Source: Linnemannia schmuckeri
Lineage: Eukaryota > Mortierellomycota > Mortierellomycetes > Mortierellales > Mortierellaceae
Direction: 5' to 3'
DNA length: 64,000 nucleotides
Assembly (NCBI GenBank): GCA_029449235.1
Contig: JANATG010000005.1
Span: forward strand, 930,001-994,000
Shown here: positions 45,641 through 57,109 of the stretch, piece after piece
Position numbering within the stretch: the first letter of the stretch is position 1
Layout: every line of letters starts with the position of its first letter
The notes under the pieces: model-generated
The model's input: only the letters and a program-made list of their open reading frames with translations
What the model was told of the DNA's origin: nothing
Database searches by the model: none
Made by a program: the position numbers and the translations under genes

Positions 45641-48498
45641 AAACAAACAAAAAGCGCATGAATGGGGGCAGAAAAAAGAGTTTGTAATTACCTCCCCTTC
45701 TACTGCACATCTTTCCGAAGAAATGATTTGAGCTGCAGCCCTTGTTTTTTGTGGTTATGTTTTGTTGAACACAAAGAGAAAGAAGTAAAAGGAGGGTATA
45801 GAAAACCGCAAGGTAGGCAAACAAACCCTTTCAACAAAGTTCAGGCGGCTTTATTGGGAAAAGGAAGAATTAGAGTACTCTAATGCAGAAATTTCGAATA
45901 AAAAAGAACCCAGAAAAGCATAGAGTCGATGGAACTTGCAACTGGGTCGGCGCTAAAGTGGAAGAAAAGGAGAGGTATGGGATAGAATGATGTCGGAGAT
46001 GGCGCCGAAAACTGGATTGCAGATAATTCTAAAGTGGTCTCCCTTTTCGTTTTAGGGTCATTCGTGGTTAATGTCAGGGGGAAAAGGGGCGCGAAGGTGA
46101 AGAGAAGGAGAGGAGAAGTTAGAAGAAAGCAGAAACTGAAAACAAAGCAGGCGCGAGATATGAAAAAGCACTTGTTTGGACTTCGGCTCTCTGTCCTGCG
46201 TGATCACCAACGCATTAACTCAAGCGAAACAAGAAAAAAAAAAAAAAAAAAAAAAGGAAAAGAGGCAAGGTGCAGAAGAAGAGAAGAGTCAAAGAGAGAA
46301 GAGAAGAAAGGAATAAGGTTGTTTGCTGTATTAGTTTCTCTGAATTTGAACGGCTAATTAGGTTATAGAAAAGAAGAGAAAGAATTAAGTATGGATGTTC
46401 ATGGCATGAATGATGTGTGGTTTGTGGAGAGAAATGATACATATAGAAAAGACGGGTACCGGTAATGTTGACCATCGACAAATCAGGACTATGCGACAAA
46501 GTAGTTGACTGGATGGTCGAATATTTCTGAACTTGAAGAAACAAAAAGTAACAAAGAAGAGGGAAGGAACAAAAAAAATGGCGAGAATCTAAAAGTGCTC
46601 AGATAAAAGATGGAGCAAAGCAAATTGTGTTCATCCTCTCTGTTTCTTTCTCTCTCCCTCTTTTGGCAGCCCTTGCTCGAAGATCCCTCGAGTATGGATG
46701 AGCATGAGGAATGAGAATAAAAAACAGAGACGAGGCCAAAAGGGCCGGTGCTTTCTTCAGACTGCGGCCAGGCAGGGAATTGACAGAACAATACGAGAAA
46801 AGTATTCTTGCAGAAGTATATATCGTCCCCACAACCACGCCCAGACCTAACATTTGACATACACATTTGACACTTGACTTGGTCTACGATAAACAGAGAC
46901 AGCAATGACTACAGACTTCAGCATCGATACATAGCCTTCGACAAGCAGAGAACAGGATTAACAGAATAGCAGCAGCAACAATACCAATAAGCAACAACAC
47001 AAAGACACGATAGCAACTATAACTACAACAACAATCAACAACAGCGAGCGTTGCAGCAAGGTAATGCAGGAAGGCAGTTATTTTTATTCCGTTAATGTTT
47101 CTTCTCTTTGCTCTCTCTCTCTCTCCCTTTCGTCTTCTCTTCTTTTCACTTCCTCTTCCCTTTCTCTTCCCTTCTCTCTTCCTCCTTTGTCTTTTTTCCT
47201 CTTTCTTCTTTCCTCTTACCTCTTTCCTCCTTCCTTCCTTTCTTTTTTTCCAGTTCTCTTTATCCCAGTTCATCATAACCGCCATCACCCCTCCTCTTTC
47301 TCTTTCCTTCTTCCTTTTGACTTATCAACTTTTTTTGAACCCCATTCTCCACTACCTTTATCCCTTCTCCACTTTTCTTCTTTCCTCATCCCTTTCTCAC
47401 CTTCCAACTCTTTTATTTTCAATCTATTGGGCTTCACTTATTTCTTTGCTCTCACCTTATTCACTTCCTTTCCTTCCCCTTTTATTCATACCCTTTCCAT
47501 ACCCAGCAAACTTTGGGCCCCTCCGTACTCCTTCGAACAAACCATCGCCACTCGTTCTGAACCTTCAATCACTCTAACTTACTTGCAAAACACTCATCTG
47601 CCAACACCCGCTTTGATTATCGTCTCAAGATTACTCGCTTCACAAACCATTAACCTTAACCCACCTCTTCGTCAGTCGGCACTCCTTTCCCTACTTTGTT
47701 TCTGTCCCCCTCTCGCGCCATATAATTCTTTCCTCCTGGCCGGAATATCTCAACCACCACCCCCAGTCCAAGATCATCTTCCTCTTCCTCTTCCTCTCCT
47801 CCCTTTCCTCCTCTCCTGACAGTTCGTGGACAACGCCACGCACTGAAGGGTCTTCCACCCTTTAATTTTTCTTAAGTTATCCTCTCTGCAAAAAGTGAGC
47901 TTGACTTTTTTAGTCCCTGATCTCACCTTCTACTCTCTCTGCCTCAAAGCAAAGTCGTTATTTTCAACCGCCATACCTCTTCAGCCCCCAGCCAACCTTT
48001 GGACAGGTCCTGACCCACTATCTAAGGCGGCCTTTTCATTTTCTCGCCACTTTCTTCTCTTCTTTCTATCTCCACCCTGCTGCACTGTTGATTTCCTCCG
48101 TCGACAGTGTTGTGCGCTCACATGCCAGATACAGTCAATCCCAAGCAGAAGCGGGACGAGACTTTGCTCTGATGGCCCACGGAGGACTATACAACGGCAC
48201 TATTTATTTACATTTGTTATTCTTTTGTATCATTTTTTTTCATTCAATTTCCTTTCCTTATTATTTGCTACTTTCCCGCTGTGCGCTTGAGCATCTGTCA
48301 CCCTTTATTTTTCTTCCCGCATCACATTGACGTCGCCTCAAGTATCTGTACCTTTACAAGTCCATTCAGCAACCACAGGACAAACAGACAAGCAGCCTAT
48401 AATTGAAAGCAGGGGTGTCTGATACCGACATCTCCAAACGACAAGTTCGGAGAGAGTATCGTGTTTCGGTGTACCTTGCGTCACATTGCAAAGGTAAA

Positions 48499-48533
<35 letters not shown>

Positions 48534-48740
48534 AGAGCAAAAAGAGAGCAAAAAAATAATAATAATAAGAAAACAACAACAAACACGGCGCGAACATAGG
48601 AAAAATATGATGTCTGCAAACGAAGAGATGTTTCTTTTTGCTTACGTGTTCTTCCTTTGACGCTAGTATCTGTTTTCTTTTGTTGTTGGTGGACGTTGTC
48701 GTTTAGGATCGACAAATTTTTGGTTGGTGCTTCTCTGACG
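41845..48740. other. 6.9-kb gene-poor stretch upstream of the C2H2 regulator
   Basis: I can support no complete gene. It contains a GA repeat running into a G homopolymer (42188-42217), long CT-rich blocks (43040-43140, 47100-47420, 47780-47820) and many A/T homopolymers (45610-45638, 46232-46254, 48502-48530). The last 1.7 kb before the ATG at 48741 are strongly pyrimidine-rich on the plus strand, as expected of a long leader or promoter for a large regulatory gene. One candidate exon near 45049 is described in the findings. Confidence 0.5.
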
Positions 48741-51605
48741 ATGACGACCCCTTTCATAGAACTTCGTCAAGCCAACGAAAAGGAGCGAACAAACAGCCAC
48801 CCCTCTTCCCAGCTTCCATCTGTAATGTCTTGGTCTGATCCTCACTCGAGCCAGCTTGTCGGGTACGAGCAATTGCCTGGTTTTACCCAGACCCATCCCA
48901 CAGCCCGTACCGACATCCACAGTTCCTCCAGTTTTAACTTTACAGGCCCACTGGAGAGCGTTTTCCCGCAGGACTCATTTACGGCTCTCTCCCACTCGTC
49001 AACATCGCCCACCCACTTTGATACGCTAGGGGATGGCATGACAGGAGAGTGGAGTATCCAGCACTCCCAACAGTCTTTTGAAACCCATCCGCAATCGTTT
49101 GATGCCCGCATTCAACATCAAGAACAGATCCAGCCTACGTCTGACTTTCAACCACGCCCAAATCTTGAACAACCAGGCGGACCTTTTATCCACTTATCTG
49201 GAATCCCCACGCACTCCACAGCCTATTCCACCAGCCATCATCCGCTGTCGCTCATGCCACCAACAGATACACCACTGCTATCGGGATCAACGTCGATAGC
49301 AACACGAGAGAAGAGCAACGATATCTTTAGTGAGAATATCGATTCGGCACCAACACCCTTTCAGGCTCAGCAATACGCGACTTCTTACCTGCATGACGCC
49401 CAATCCACCCAGAGGTTCTTTGGCTTAACAACACAGTCGCCACGATCGTCGATCTCGCAGGAAGATGCTTATTCGATGACGCTGGCCATGAATCAAATGC
49501 CTATTGCTGAGGGCCAGTCGGCGCCTGAAACACCAAACTTGTTATCAAGTGGACAAAATGAGAGACAAGTCGGCTCTCTCACAGTGGCAACAAGCAACCT
49601 TGCTCTATCAACGCCTTGCACTTCTCCCAGTGTCAGCACTTCCCCCTATTCCGCCACACAATTGCAACATGATGCGCCAGCAGGGACAATGGGGATAGAA
49701 GGTGCAACGGACAGTCTGGGCAAATCAAGCGGCGGTCAATGCATCCCCACCAAGGGGAAGCGTAGGACGAGAGGGAACAAGGACGATCTCTCTGGATTAT
49801 CGGCGGCCGATCCTTCCCTTTCCGACGCCACAGGGGTAACCCTCCACAAGAAAATTGCCAACAAGCGGTCCCGTGACCGCCTCAATCACACCTACTCGAC
49901 TTCGCCCCTCCCACTCCTTCAGCGTTCATCCTCGAACCTCGTCTCCTACACCTTCAGTCCTGCCAGCTCTGACCCGCTTCCGCACATGCCCTCGGCCTCT
50001 TCCTCGCCCTCAGTTGCCTCCAGCTCATCCATAGCCATGAGGTTGCCACCTCAGCCACCCAGGCTCCAATACAACAACCACTACGCGGCTCACACCTCTT
50101 CCATGGATCTTTCAACAGGGCAGACCCTTGTTATTCTACCTGGAGATCCTCAGTACGCCCACCTGCACCAATCTCAGTCCCAGCAGTTTAGGTCTACCAG
50201 CCTTCAATATCATCCTCAGCAAGTACCACCATCACAGCACCCTTCTTACAACTTCAATACCACCGTCTCTCCTCCACTACCACCACCGAATGCCTTTGCT
50301 GATCGGAACGTTCGTGCGGTCGTCAGAATAAACGCCTTCAAGGACTCTGTAACAGGGTTGATACAGCCTCTGGACTCTCCGCAGGACTTGCCAAAGCAGA
50401 TGCTTGATGGACGGAGGTCATCTCTGGGATATTCGTCGGATACGGTCTCGACACCAGGAGAAGGGTACCCAGCTAGGAGTGACTATTTTGGATATCCACC
50501 TCTCCCATCTCAAACGAACCAGCCCCCCCAGTCATCAATGCTTCATCATCAATACCAACAGGTCCAGTCATCTCATCTCCATTCAGTCCATCAATTGCAG
50601 CACCCATCCCAGGCGTTGAACATGCGACAGCAGCAACAACAACAACAGCAGCAGCGTCGCCAGGAGCAATACCAACTCGCGCAGCAACAGAATCAGCAAC
50701 AGTATCAGCAACAGCATCAGCAACTGCAGCAACAATACCGACTACACCTGCAGCACCAGCAACAACTACAACTGCAACACCAGCAGCAACTCCAGCATAT
50801 GCAGCAGGCACAACGATCACAGTTTGGGTCAATTTTTGCGCAGGTGGATCCTCAGGAGTTGGGCACACAGAGTGACGATGAGTATTCAAGCCACGTTACC
50901 TCTCCTGCAGATACATTGACCACCACTAGTCGGGTCAAGATGCCTAGGACTCGTGCACGGTCAAGAACACTGCCTACTCTGGGAGACTTGGAAAATATTG
51001 AAGTGGAGTCACTGGTGCCGGAAACACAAGCCCTGATAGCAGCGTCAAGTCAGCGGACGGGAGTTTGGTCAGAGAGCGCTCAGCCAGCGCAAACTGGATC
51101 TTCAATTGCGACAGTTGTTCATCTCCAGAGTACAGTCAGCGTGACGTATCTTCATGATGACCGTAGGCCGGCTACCGAGGCGCTCCCTTCTGCCAGACTC
51201 ACGGAACTTGGCTCTAGGTCACCCTCCCCATCGCTTGAGAAGGACACGGAGGCCGTGTCAAACCGGGAGAGTGAGGTCGAGGAGACTACCGTGTCGAGCA
51301 TACCCATCGAATCCCATTCATCTTCGTCGACTGCAGTCTCGTCACGCCCAGCCCGACACCCCTGTCCCCGTTGCTCAAAAAGATTTACAAGACCGTTTAA
51401 CCTTCGTTCTCATATGCTCGCTCACGACAACGAGAGACCTTATGCATGCGATGGAAAGATGGCAACTGGTGCAAAATGCAAGTCCCGGTTTTCGAGACGG
51501 GCTGACTTGGTTCGGCATGTCAAGGCCAAGCACCCGAACTATACAAAAGACAAGGAAGGGCTCGAGGAGTTTTCGTCCAGTAACAACATTGACGGGATGG
51601 GCTGA
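48741..51605 (+). CDS. C2H2 zinc-finger transcription factor
   Basis: The single large exon encodes 954 aa from the first in-frame ATG. The open frame extends to 48657, but only through non-ATG codons. Two adjacent fingers sit near the C-terminus, at about residues 874-930. The first is a standard C-x2-C-x12-H-x3-H finger (CPRCSKRFTRPFNLRSH). The second has a long C-x8-C loop (CDGKMATGAKC) before FSRRADLVRHVKAKH. This pair-with-insert layout recurs in fungal regulators, but I cannot name an ortholog. Most of the protein is disordered, rich in Ser, Pro, Thr and Gln. A Gln tract with His lies at about 628-695. It is presumably a nuclear DNA-binding regulator. Its unusually long upstream region suggests complex control. 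Confidence 0.85.
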   Translation: MTTPFIELRQANEKERTNSHPSSQLPSVMSWSDPHSSQLVGYEQLPGFTQTHPTARTDIHSSSSFNFTGPLESVFPQDSFTALSHSSTSPTHFDTLGDGMTGEWSIQHSQQSFETHPQSFDARIQHQEQIQPTSDFQPRPNLEQPGGPFIHLSGIPTHSTAYSTSHHPLSLMPPTDTPLLSGSTSIATREKSNDIFSENIDSAPTPFQAQQYATSYLHDAQSTQRFFGLTTQSPRSSISQEDAYSMTLAMNQMPIAEGQSAPETPNLLSSGQNERQVGSLTVATSNLALSTPCTSPSVSTSPYSATQLQHDAPAGTMGIEGATDSLGKSSGGQCIPTKGKRRTRGNKDDLSGLSAADPSLSDATGVTLHKKIANKRSRDRLNHTYSTSPLPLLQRSSSNLVSYTFSPASSDPLPHMPSASSSPSVASSSSIAMRLPPQPPRLQYNNHYAAHTSSMDLSTGQTLVILPGDPQYAHLHQSQSQQFRSTSLQYHPQQVPPSQHPSYNFNTTVSPPLPPPNAFADRNVRAVVRINAFKDSVTGLIQPLDSPQDLPKQMLDGRRSSLGYSSDTVSTPGEGYPARSDYFGYPPLPSQTNQPPQSSMLHHQYQQVQSSHLHSVHQLQHPSQALNMRQQQQQQQQQRRQEQYQLAQQQNQQQYQQQHQQLQQQYRLHLQHQQQLQLQHQQQLQHMQQAQRSQFGSIFAQVDPQELGTQSDDEYSSHVTSPADTLTTTSRVKMPRTRARSRTLPTLGDLENIEVESLVPETQALIAASSQRTGVWSESAQPAQTGSSIATVVHLQSTVSVTYLHDDRRPATEALPSARLTELGSRSPSPSLEKDTEAVSNRESEVEETTVSSIPIESHSSSSTAVSSRPARHPCPRCSKRFTRPFNLRSHMLAHDNERPYACDGKMATGAKCKSRFSRRADLVRHVKAKHPNYTKDKEGLEEFSSSNNIDGMG

Positions 51606-52298
51606 GCGAGTGTGGGAGAAAGTATTTGGGCTAGTGAGCGAATGTGTGAGTGACTGGGAGTTGGGAGCGAGAAGCGACCCGAGAGGGACGGAGCCCAATG
51701 CAGCGGAGCTCGTCAAGGGAAGGCACAGTTTTCTACAATGACAACAAATAACCAAACTGACATGCTACGATACGCACCCGAAGCAGAGTGTAACCCATAG
51801 ACGTGGGACTTGTAAAATAGAAAAAAAAACTGCCATTTTCTTCCCTCCTTTGTACTGTACAGGTCTCTGCCTGTTTGCATGTCTCTCCTTCGCCCTTATT
51901 GATACACCTGCATCCAACTATGCTGCTCGCTTATGTACATGGCCGTTAATGCCTTTTCCTTCAAAACTATTGTGAAATGGGAATGTGGAATGTTGTTTTT
52001 TTATTTCCTTCTTATCGGTTTATGCTTATTTTCGAAAGGCCGCATATTTTATTTAACATCCAATCCTCCATCTCAAACCCGACCGACGCGACACGGTGCT
52101 GTATGGCTCTACATAAAAAGAAAGTGCAGACAACTGTGAACCCTTAAAAGTCGTTTTTACACTTTATCTTCTCTATCTCTCTCTCACACACACTCATTCA
52201 CTCCTTATCCTCTCCTTCCACCTCCAAATAATTTCAACTACCAGTTTTCCAAACAATTAGTAATACCTTACGCTACGCATAAAACGCCCATATTCAGA
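51606..52298. other. Intergenic: C2H2 gene 3' flank and deacetylase-like gene promoter
   Basis: No gene is supported. The stretch 52150-52290 is pyrimidine-rich and precedes the next ATG. Confidence 0.4.
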
Positions 52299-53580
52299 AT
52301 GCGCATCTTTACCTCAGCCATCCTCTCGCTTGCAGGTATGCCATGTACCACGCTCTCGGAACCATGCGCCCATAATCATACACCATACAATTCACATATG
52401 TTGAACAATATAACGACTGAAGAAACGCTGTCTCTTTTCATTTGATCCTACTCTGTCTCTAACGCGTCCTCTCGTTCGTTCCATTTTCATGTTTGTTAGT
52501 TCTACCTTTAATGACTGCTGCTCAGAACACAGTCAACTGGGGCGACTTCTTGACCTCTTGCTAGACCCCTGGACAGATCGCTCTCACTTATGTAAGTATA
52601 TATCCCTTTCCTTCCCCCCCCCCCTCTCTTTGTATTTCATCATTTTCATGCAGAAAGGACAGGCAGCTTGATTATTTGCCAGTCCCAATCTAACCGAACG
52701 TCCTCAACGAACATTATGCACTTGTTTTTTGTAGAGCGAAGGACCTTCAGAGGCGACGATGGAGATGCTCCAGACTCTCAAGGACGTGCAGGCCAAGGTG
52801 ACTTCTTTCACCAACGCAACATGGCTCCAATACATGCAGTATGCCGGCGTGACCCGCCACGCTTACATGGACGGCCACCTGATCGCCATGACCTACCGCC
52901 TACCCTCTGACACCTCCAACGGCTTGACCAACAACGACATCAAGGAGGACATCGGTCGAGCCTCGCGCACGATTCAGGATCTGATCGGTGTTTACCCCAA
53001 ATACATCAAGGTCCACGAGGCCAGTGTTAAGGACCCACGTCTGCTGGACATTGTCAAGTCGATGGGTTACACCCTCGTGGGCTTTAACTTGGACGAATAC
53101 GACTACAAGTACAACACCTTTGATAAGGCCGACCAAATCGCCGAGGTCTACAACTCTATCTTCTCTAAGCAGCAGGATGCCTATGAGCGCAAGGCCTCGT
53201 ACATTGTTACGGGTTACGATGTTCCTACCACGGGTACTGCTGCTGCTCTTCCTAAGGTTGTCAACACCATTAGCACTCATGGATATGACATGGTCCGTTT
53301 GGATGGATGTGTGAACGATAGATACCCCTACAAGAAGGATCCCATCAAGAATAATGGCTACATTAACGATGCGAAGTCATTTGGTGGCCAGGAGTACAAG
53401 CACGGTCAGGTCCATGTGAACGCCAACAATTACAGCTCTGCGGCGGGCAAAGGCGCCTGGCACGACAGTGCTAGCAAGGGAACTACGGGTGGTGATCACC
53501 TCGCGTCGAGTACCACCAAGATGACTGCTGTCATGTCGACCTTGCTTGCCATCCCTGCTATCCTCCTCTCCTTCCTTTAG
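52299..53580 (+). pseudogene. GPI-anchored polysaccharide-deacetylase-like protein: pseudoenzyme with an in-frame TAG
   Basis: Three exons fit: 52299-52335, 52500-52591 and 52735-53580, giving 325 codons. The N-terminus is a signal peptide (AILSLAVLPLMTAA). The NodB/chitin-deacetylase fold is recognisable, but its motifs are changed. The metal-binding TFDDGP is TYSEGP, the HxxSH-type motif is MTYRL, and the RxPY-type motif is lost (PKYIKVHEA). The C-terminus is Ser/Gly-rich and ends in a hydrophobic GPI-attachment-like tail (AVMSTLLAIPAILLSFL). Codon 34 (52562-52564) is TAG, just after TSC and before TPGQIALTY. The rest of the frame (282 codons) is intact. This is either a recent nonsense mutation or a sequence error in an otherwise maintained cell-wall protein gene. 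Confidence 0.75.
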
Positions 53581-54126
53581 AGTTCAGCTCCACACCTTCA
53601 TCTTCGTTCCTTCCACTTTCTTTGTAACAAATAATCATCATAAATATCCTTCCACCAAATAGAAATAGGATAAAAAACAATACTTTCTAAGCAGCTGCTA
53701 ACCGGTGTGCTGAGCTCCGTTGTGCGTGTTTTATGTCGATTCTCTCTCTCTCTTTCTCTCTGGACGCATGCATAGAATACAGATGTTGGCGGCGTTAGTT
53801 AGTCCTTGGCTGCGTGTATGTTTCTGTGTCCAGTCTGCTAATTGACCAATCGCGATCGATTGGCCAATCATAATGCTTTGAGATCGCCCATACATTTATC
53901 ACCTATGACTCTTTTACCTCTGAACGCTCTTCCCTCTTTCCCTCCTTATTTTTTCTTCACTGCTCTCATTTCTCAACTCATCGTCCATTCCTCCCTCTTT
54001 CCCCATCACTCCTCCCCTCTAGACGATTCAACTCTTTCATATCCCCTTACTTCTGTTTCAACACCCTTTTCTTTTTTCTTTTTTTCTCCATCAACACCAA
54101 CATCTCCTGTCCTTGTTCTCTTCGCC
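53581..54126. promoter_or_regulatory. Promoter region of the MTHFR gene with a CCAAT cluster
   Basis: Three CCAAT pentamers in both orientations lie within 23 bp: CCAAT at 53846-53850, ATTGG at 53859-53863 and CCAAT at 53864-53868, about 260-280 bp before the MTHFR ATG. They surround CGATCGAT. Such boxes are recognised by the HAP/NF-Y complex in fungi. A pyrimidine-rich leader follows up to the ATG. Confidence 0.55.
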
Positions 54127-56962
54127 ATGAAGATTGTCGACAAGATTGCACAAAAGTCCGCCGAGGGCAAACCCTTCTACTCCTTCGAGTATTTTCCCCC
54201 AAAGACCACACAGGTAATCAGCGAGGGGCTGTTCTGGACGCAACGGATATATATACATTGACATAAAACGAATGGTCTTGAACATTGTCGTGGCACGATA
54301 TTCACTTCTGGACCTTCTTGTCCTTTCTTTTCTCTTCTTGCTCTTCTCCTTTCTTCTCTGGGGTGCCTCTTTTTTTTTTTTTGCTGACCTCCTTTGCCCG
54401 GAAACACAATTTTCCAATCCACACATGTATATTATCAATCTTTTTACCTGTTTCAACAAACACCTGTTCTTGTATCTGGATGGCAATGGTTGTTTCCGGC
54501 TCTATGTGCGAATTCTCCTTCCCCCTACTTGCCCACTCGTCACATCGGTCCATCTTAATAGGGTCTGTCGAACCTGTTTGACCGTATCGGGAGAATGCAA
54601 TCCTTGTCGCCTACGTTTGTTACATGCACATGGGGCGCAGGCGGTTCTACGTTTGACAAGACCACGGAGCTGAGCGCGGTTGCACAGACAGTCCACGGGC
54701 TGGAGACATGCATGCATCTGACATGTACCAACATGGATCGTGGCAAGGTCGACGACGCATTAGCGGTAAGATATCTCTCGCATTGAATCGAATCGATATC
54801 TTTTTTTTTCTTTTTTTTTAGTTTGACGACTGCTTTTTTTTTTATCTCCTTTTTCTTGTTGAGAATGCTGGTCACGGACACACGTTGATCTCATACTCTT
54901 GCTTTCTTCTGCTTTGCTTGCTACTTGTTTACGAACATGTTTAGGAAGCCAAAAAAGCTGGTATTCAGAACATCCTGGCCCTTCGAGGCGACCCTCCACG
55001 CGGCCAGGAGTACTGGACTCAGATTGACGATACCTTTGTGCATGCCATTGACTTGGTCCGCTACATCCGTCAGCAGTACGGTGACTACTTTTGCATCGGA
55101 GTTGCAGGTAAAGAACGATCCCACTGAAATCGCGTACAGCTGGTTGGCTACTGAAAGACAACGGCGATGGCGAATGATGAGGAAAGATGGTGTTTTTTTT
55201 TACTTTTTTATTTTGTGGATCGAAGAAGGGAAGGAAAAAATGAAAAGGCGGGCGAAAACCTTTTTTTTTTTTTTTTTTTGGTTTGTTTGTTTGATCTTGT
55301 TTTTCCTGTCCATCAACCTCAGGAAATTTCACCAATGGTCCCATTGACATCTCTGGTTTATTTGCCCTTTGCTGTACAGGTTATCCTGAGGGACACATGG
55401 ACAGCACAGATCTTACCAATGATCAGGAGATTAGCTACTTGAAGGAAAAGATCGAGGCAGGCGCAGATTTCGTGTTGACCCAACTGTTTTATGATGTTGA
55501 TGGTTTCTTGGCCTGGGAGAAGCAGTGTCGCGCTCTGGGTATTACTTGTCCCATCATCCCTGGAATTATGCCTATCCAGTCCTATAACGGCTTTAGGAGA
55601 ATCACCAATCTTGCCAAGATTCGCGTCCCCGCCGCTGTTGCCGCTGCATTGGAGCCAATCCAGGTGAAAAGAATTAAGCACTTTCGGACGCTGTACTTTT
55701 ATAAAAGGGGTGCAGTGATGTAAGGTCAAATCTAACGTTGATCTCTTTCATTGTATATTTACTAGAGTGATGACCAAAAGGTGAAGGACTACGGTGTAGA
55801 GTTGGCAGCAAAGATGATCCAGCAGCTCTTAGGCGCCGGGATTACAGGTTTCCACATCTGCACTTTGAACTTGGAAAAGTCTGTTCGTCTTATTCTGGAA
55901 CGCGTTGGCTTTGTCCGCCCAGCAACCCAGGCACGCGCGCCACAGCAGCTCAATGCTCCAACACACGTCAACACTAATGAGGGTGCCCCAGGAATTGCCG
56001 ATGCGACCAAGGAGTCTTATCTCAACCCCTTAATCTGGAAGCCAACCGAGGCTCAAGGACGCTCGGAATCGTGGGATGATTTCCCTAATGGACGCTGGGG
56101 AGACGCCCGCTCGCCCGCTTTTGGAGATCTAGACGGATATGGCGCCTCGTTGAAGGTGGAGCCGAGGAAGGCGTTGGAGATGTGGAAGAGACCTACCAGT
56201 GCGGAGGATATCAGCAACCTGTTTGTCGAGTTTATTCAGGGCAAGATCCCTCTCCTGCCTTGGTCTGAGGGAAGCCCGCTCCCAGAGACGGAAGCCATTC
56301 AAACTCGACTTGTCAGCTGTAACGAGCGTGGACTCTGGACGGTTGGATCTCAACCCGCGGTCAGTGGCAAGCCCAGCACAGACCCTCTTGTAGGATGGGG
56401 ACCCAAGGGAGGATACGTATACCAAAAGGCATTTGTGGAGTTGTTTGTCGGCCCCCAAGAGGTCGCCGCGATGGTTCAGAAACTGAGGACGAGCTCGCCT
56501 TGGATCACCTTCTTTGCTGCGAGCCGAGACGGCGAGGTCGTGACCAACGCGACGGGCGATGTTCTGGAGGAACAGAAAAAGATTGCCGAGCTCAAGAAGG
56601 CCTGTAACGGTACCCCATCCAATGGTTCGTCCAAGGCGACCTCTTCGACTCAAGAGATGCCCGTGTGTGCTGCACCGTTCATCAAGGGAGGAGACGATGA
56701 GCTGGTTGAAGGGTCGAATGCAGTGACGTGGGGTGTGTTCCCGGGCAAAGAGATTATCCAGCCGACGGTGATTGAGAAGGTCTCGTTCTTGGCGTGGCGC
56801 GACGAGGCGTTTGAGATTTGGAGGGAGTGGGAGCACCTGTATCCCAAGGGGTCGGCCTCTCAGAAGCTACTTCACCAGATTGGACACGACTACTGGTTGT
56901 TCAATGTTGTGCACAACGACTTTAAAGACGAGAACGGTATCTGGGACATTGTCCTTGCCTAG
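54127..56962 (+). CDS. MTHFR: Methylenetetrahydrofolate reductase
   Basis: This enzyme reduces 5,10-methylene-THF to 5-methyl-THF with FAD and NAD(P)H, supplying methyl groups for methionine synthesis. Five exons keep phase (54127-54213, 54562-54765, 54945-55107, 55380-55663, 55766-56962), giving 644 aa. The catalytic TIM-barrel part runs to about residue 300 and holds YSFEYFPPKT with the active-site Glu, VTCTWGAGGST, NILALRGDPPRG and DFVLTQLFYDVD. The second half is the eukaryotic regulatory domain (GWGPKGGYVYQKAFVELF, AVTWGVFPGKEIIQPT, WLFNVVHNDF). Length and domain order are normal for eukaryotic MTHFR. I cannot tell MET12-type from MET13-type by eye. Confidence 0.95.
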
Positions 56963-57109
56963 TTTGTCGATACATGCCGATGAACACTATGACGTTTTTA
57001 CCCAAGCATATCTCGTAAATAAATACGGAGCTGTGACGGTGGACTGTTTGGTCGCATATTTGAGAGAACTCGCGTTTTTTTTCAACACTACTCTTTTTTA
57101 CCATACATC

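Noticed and set aside
47064..47819. 251-aa open frame, Ser/Leu/Phe/Pro-rich
   Set aside because: It arises from a CT-rich block lacking stops. There are no motifs, no conserved start and no codon bias beyond the repeat.
50473..50889. Ala/Val-rich 138-aa frame on the minus strand
   Set aside because: It is the antisense shadow of the CAG/CAA-rich polyglutamine tract in the C2H2 gene.
12061..52564. Reassignment of TAG to a sense codon, suggested by TAGs in the transposase, F-box-like and deacetylase-like frames
   Set aside because: TAG terminates healthy genes here (methyltransferase, acid phosphatase, FHIT, bZIP). The interrupted frames are TE, decayed or isolated cases.
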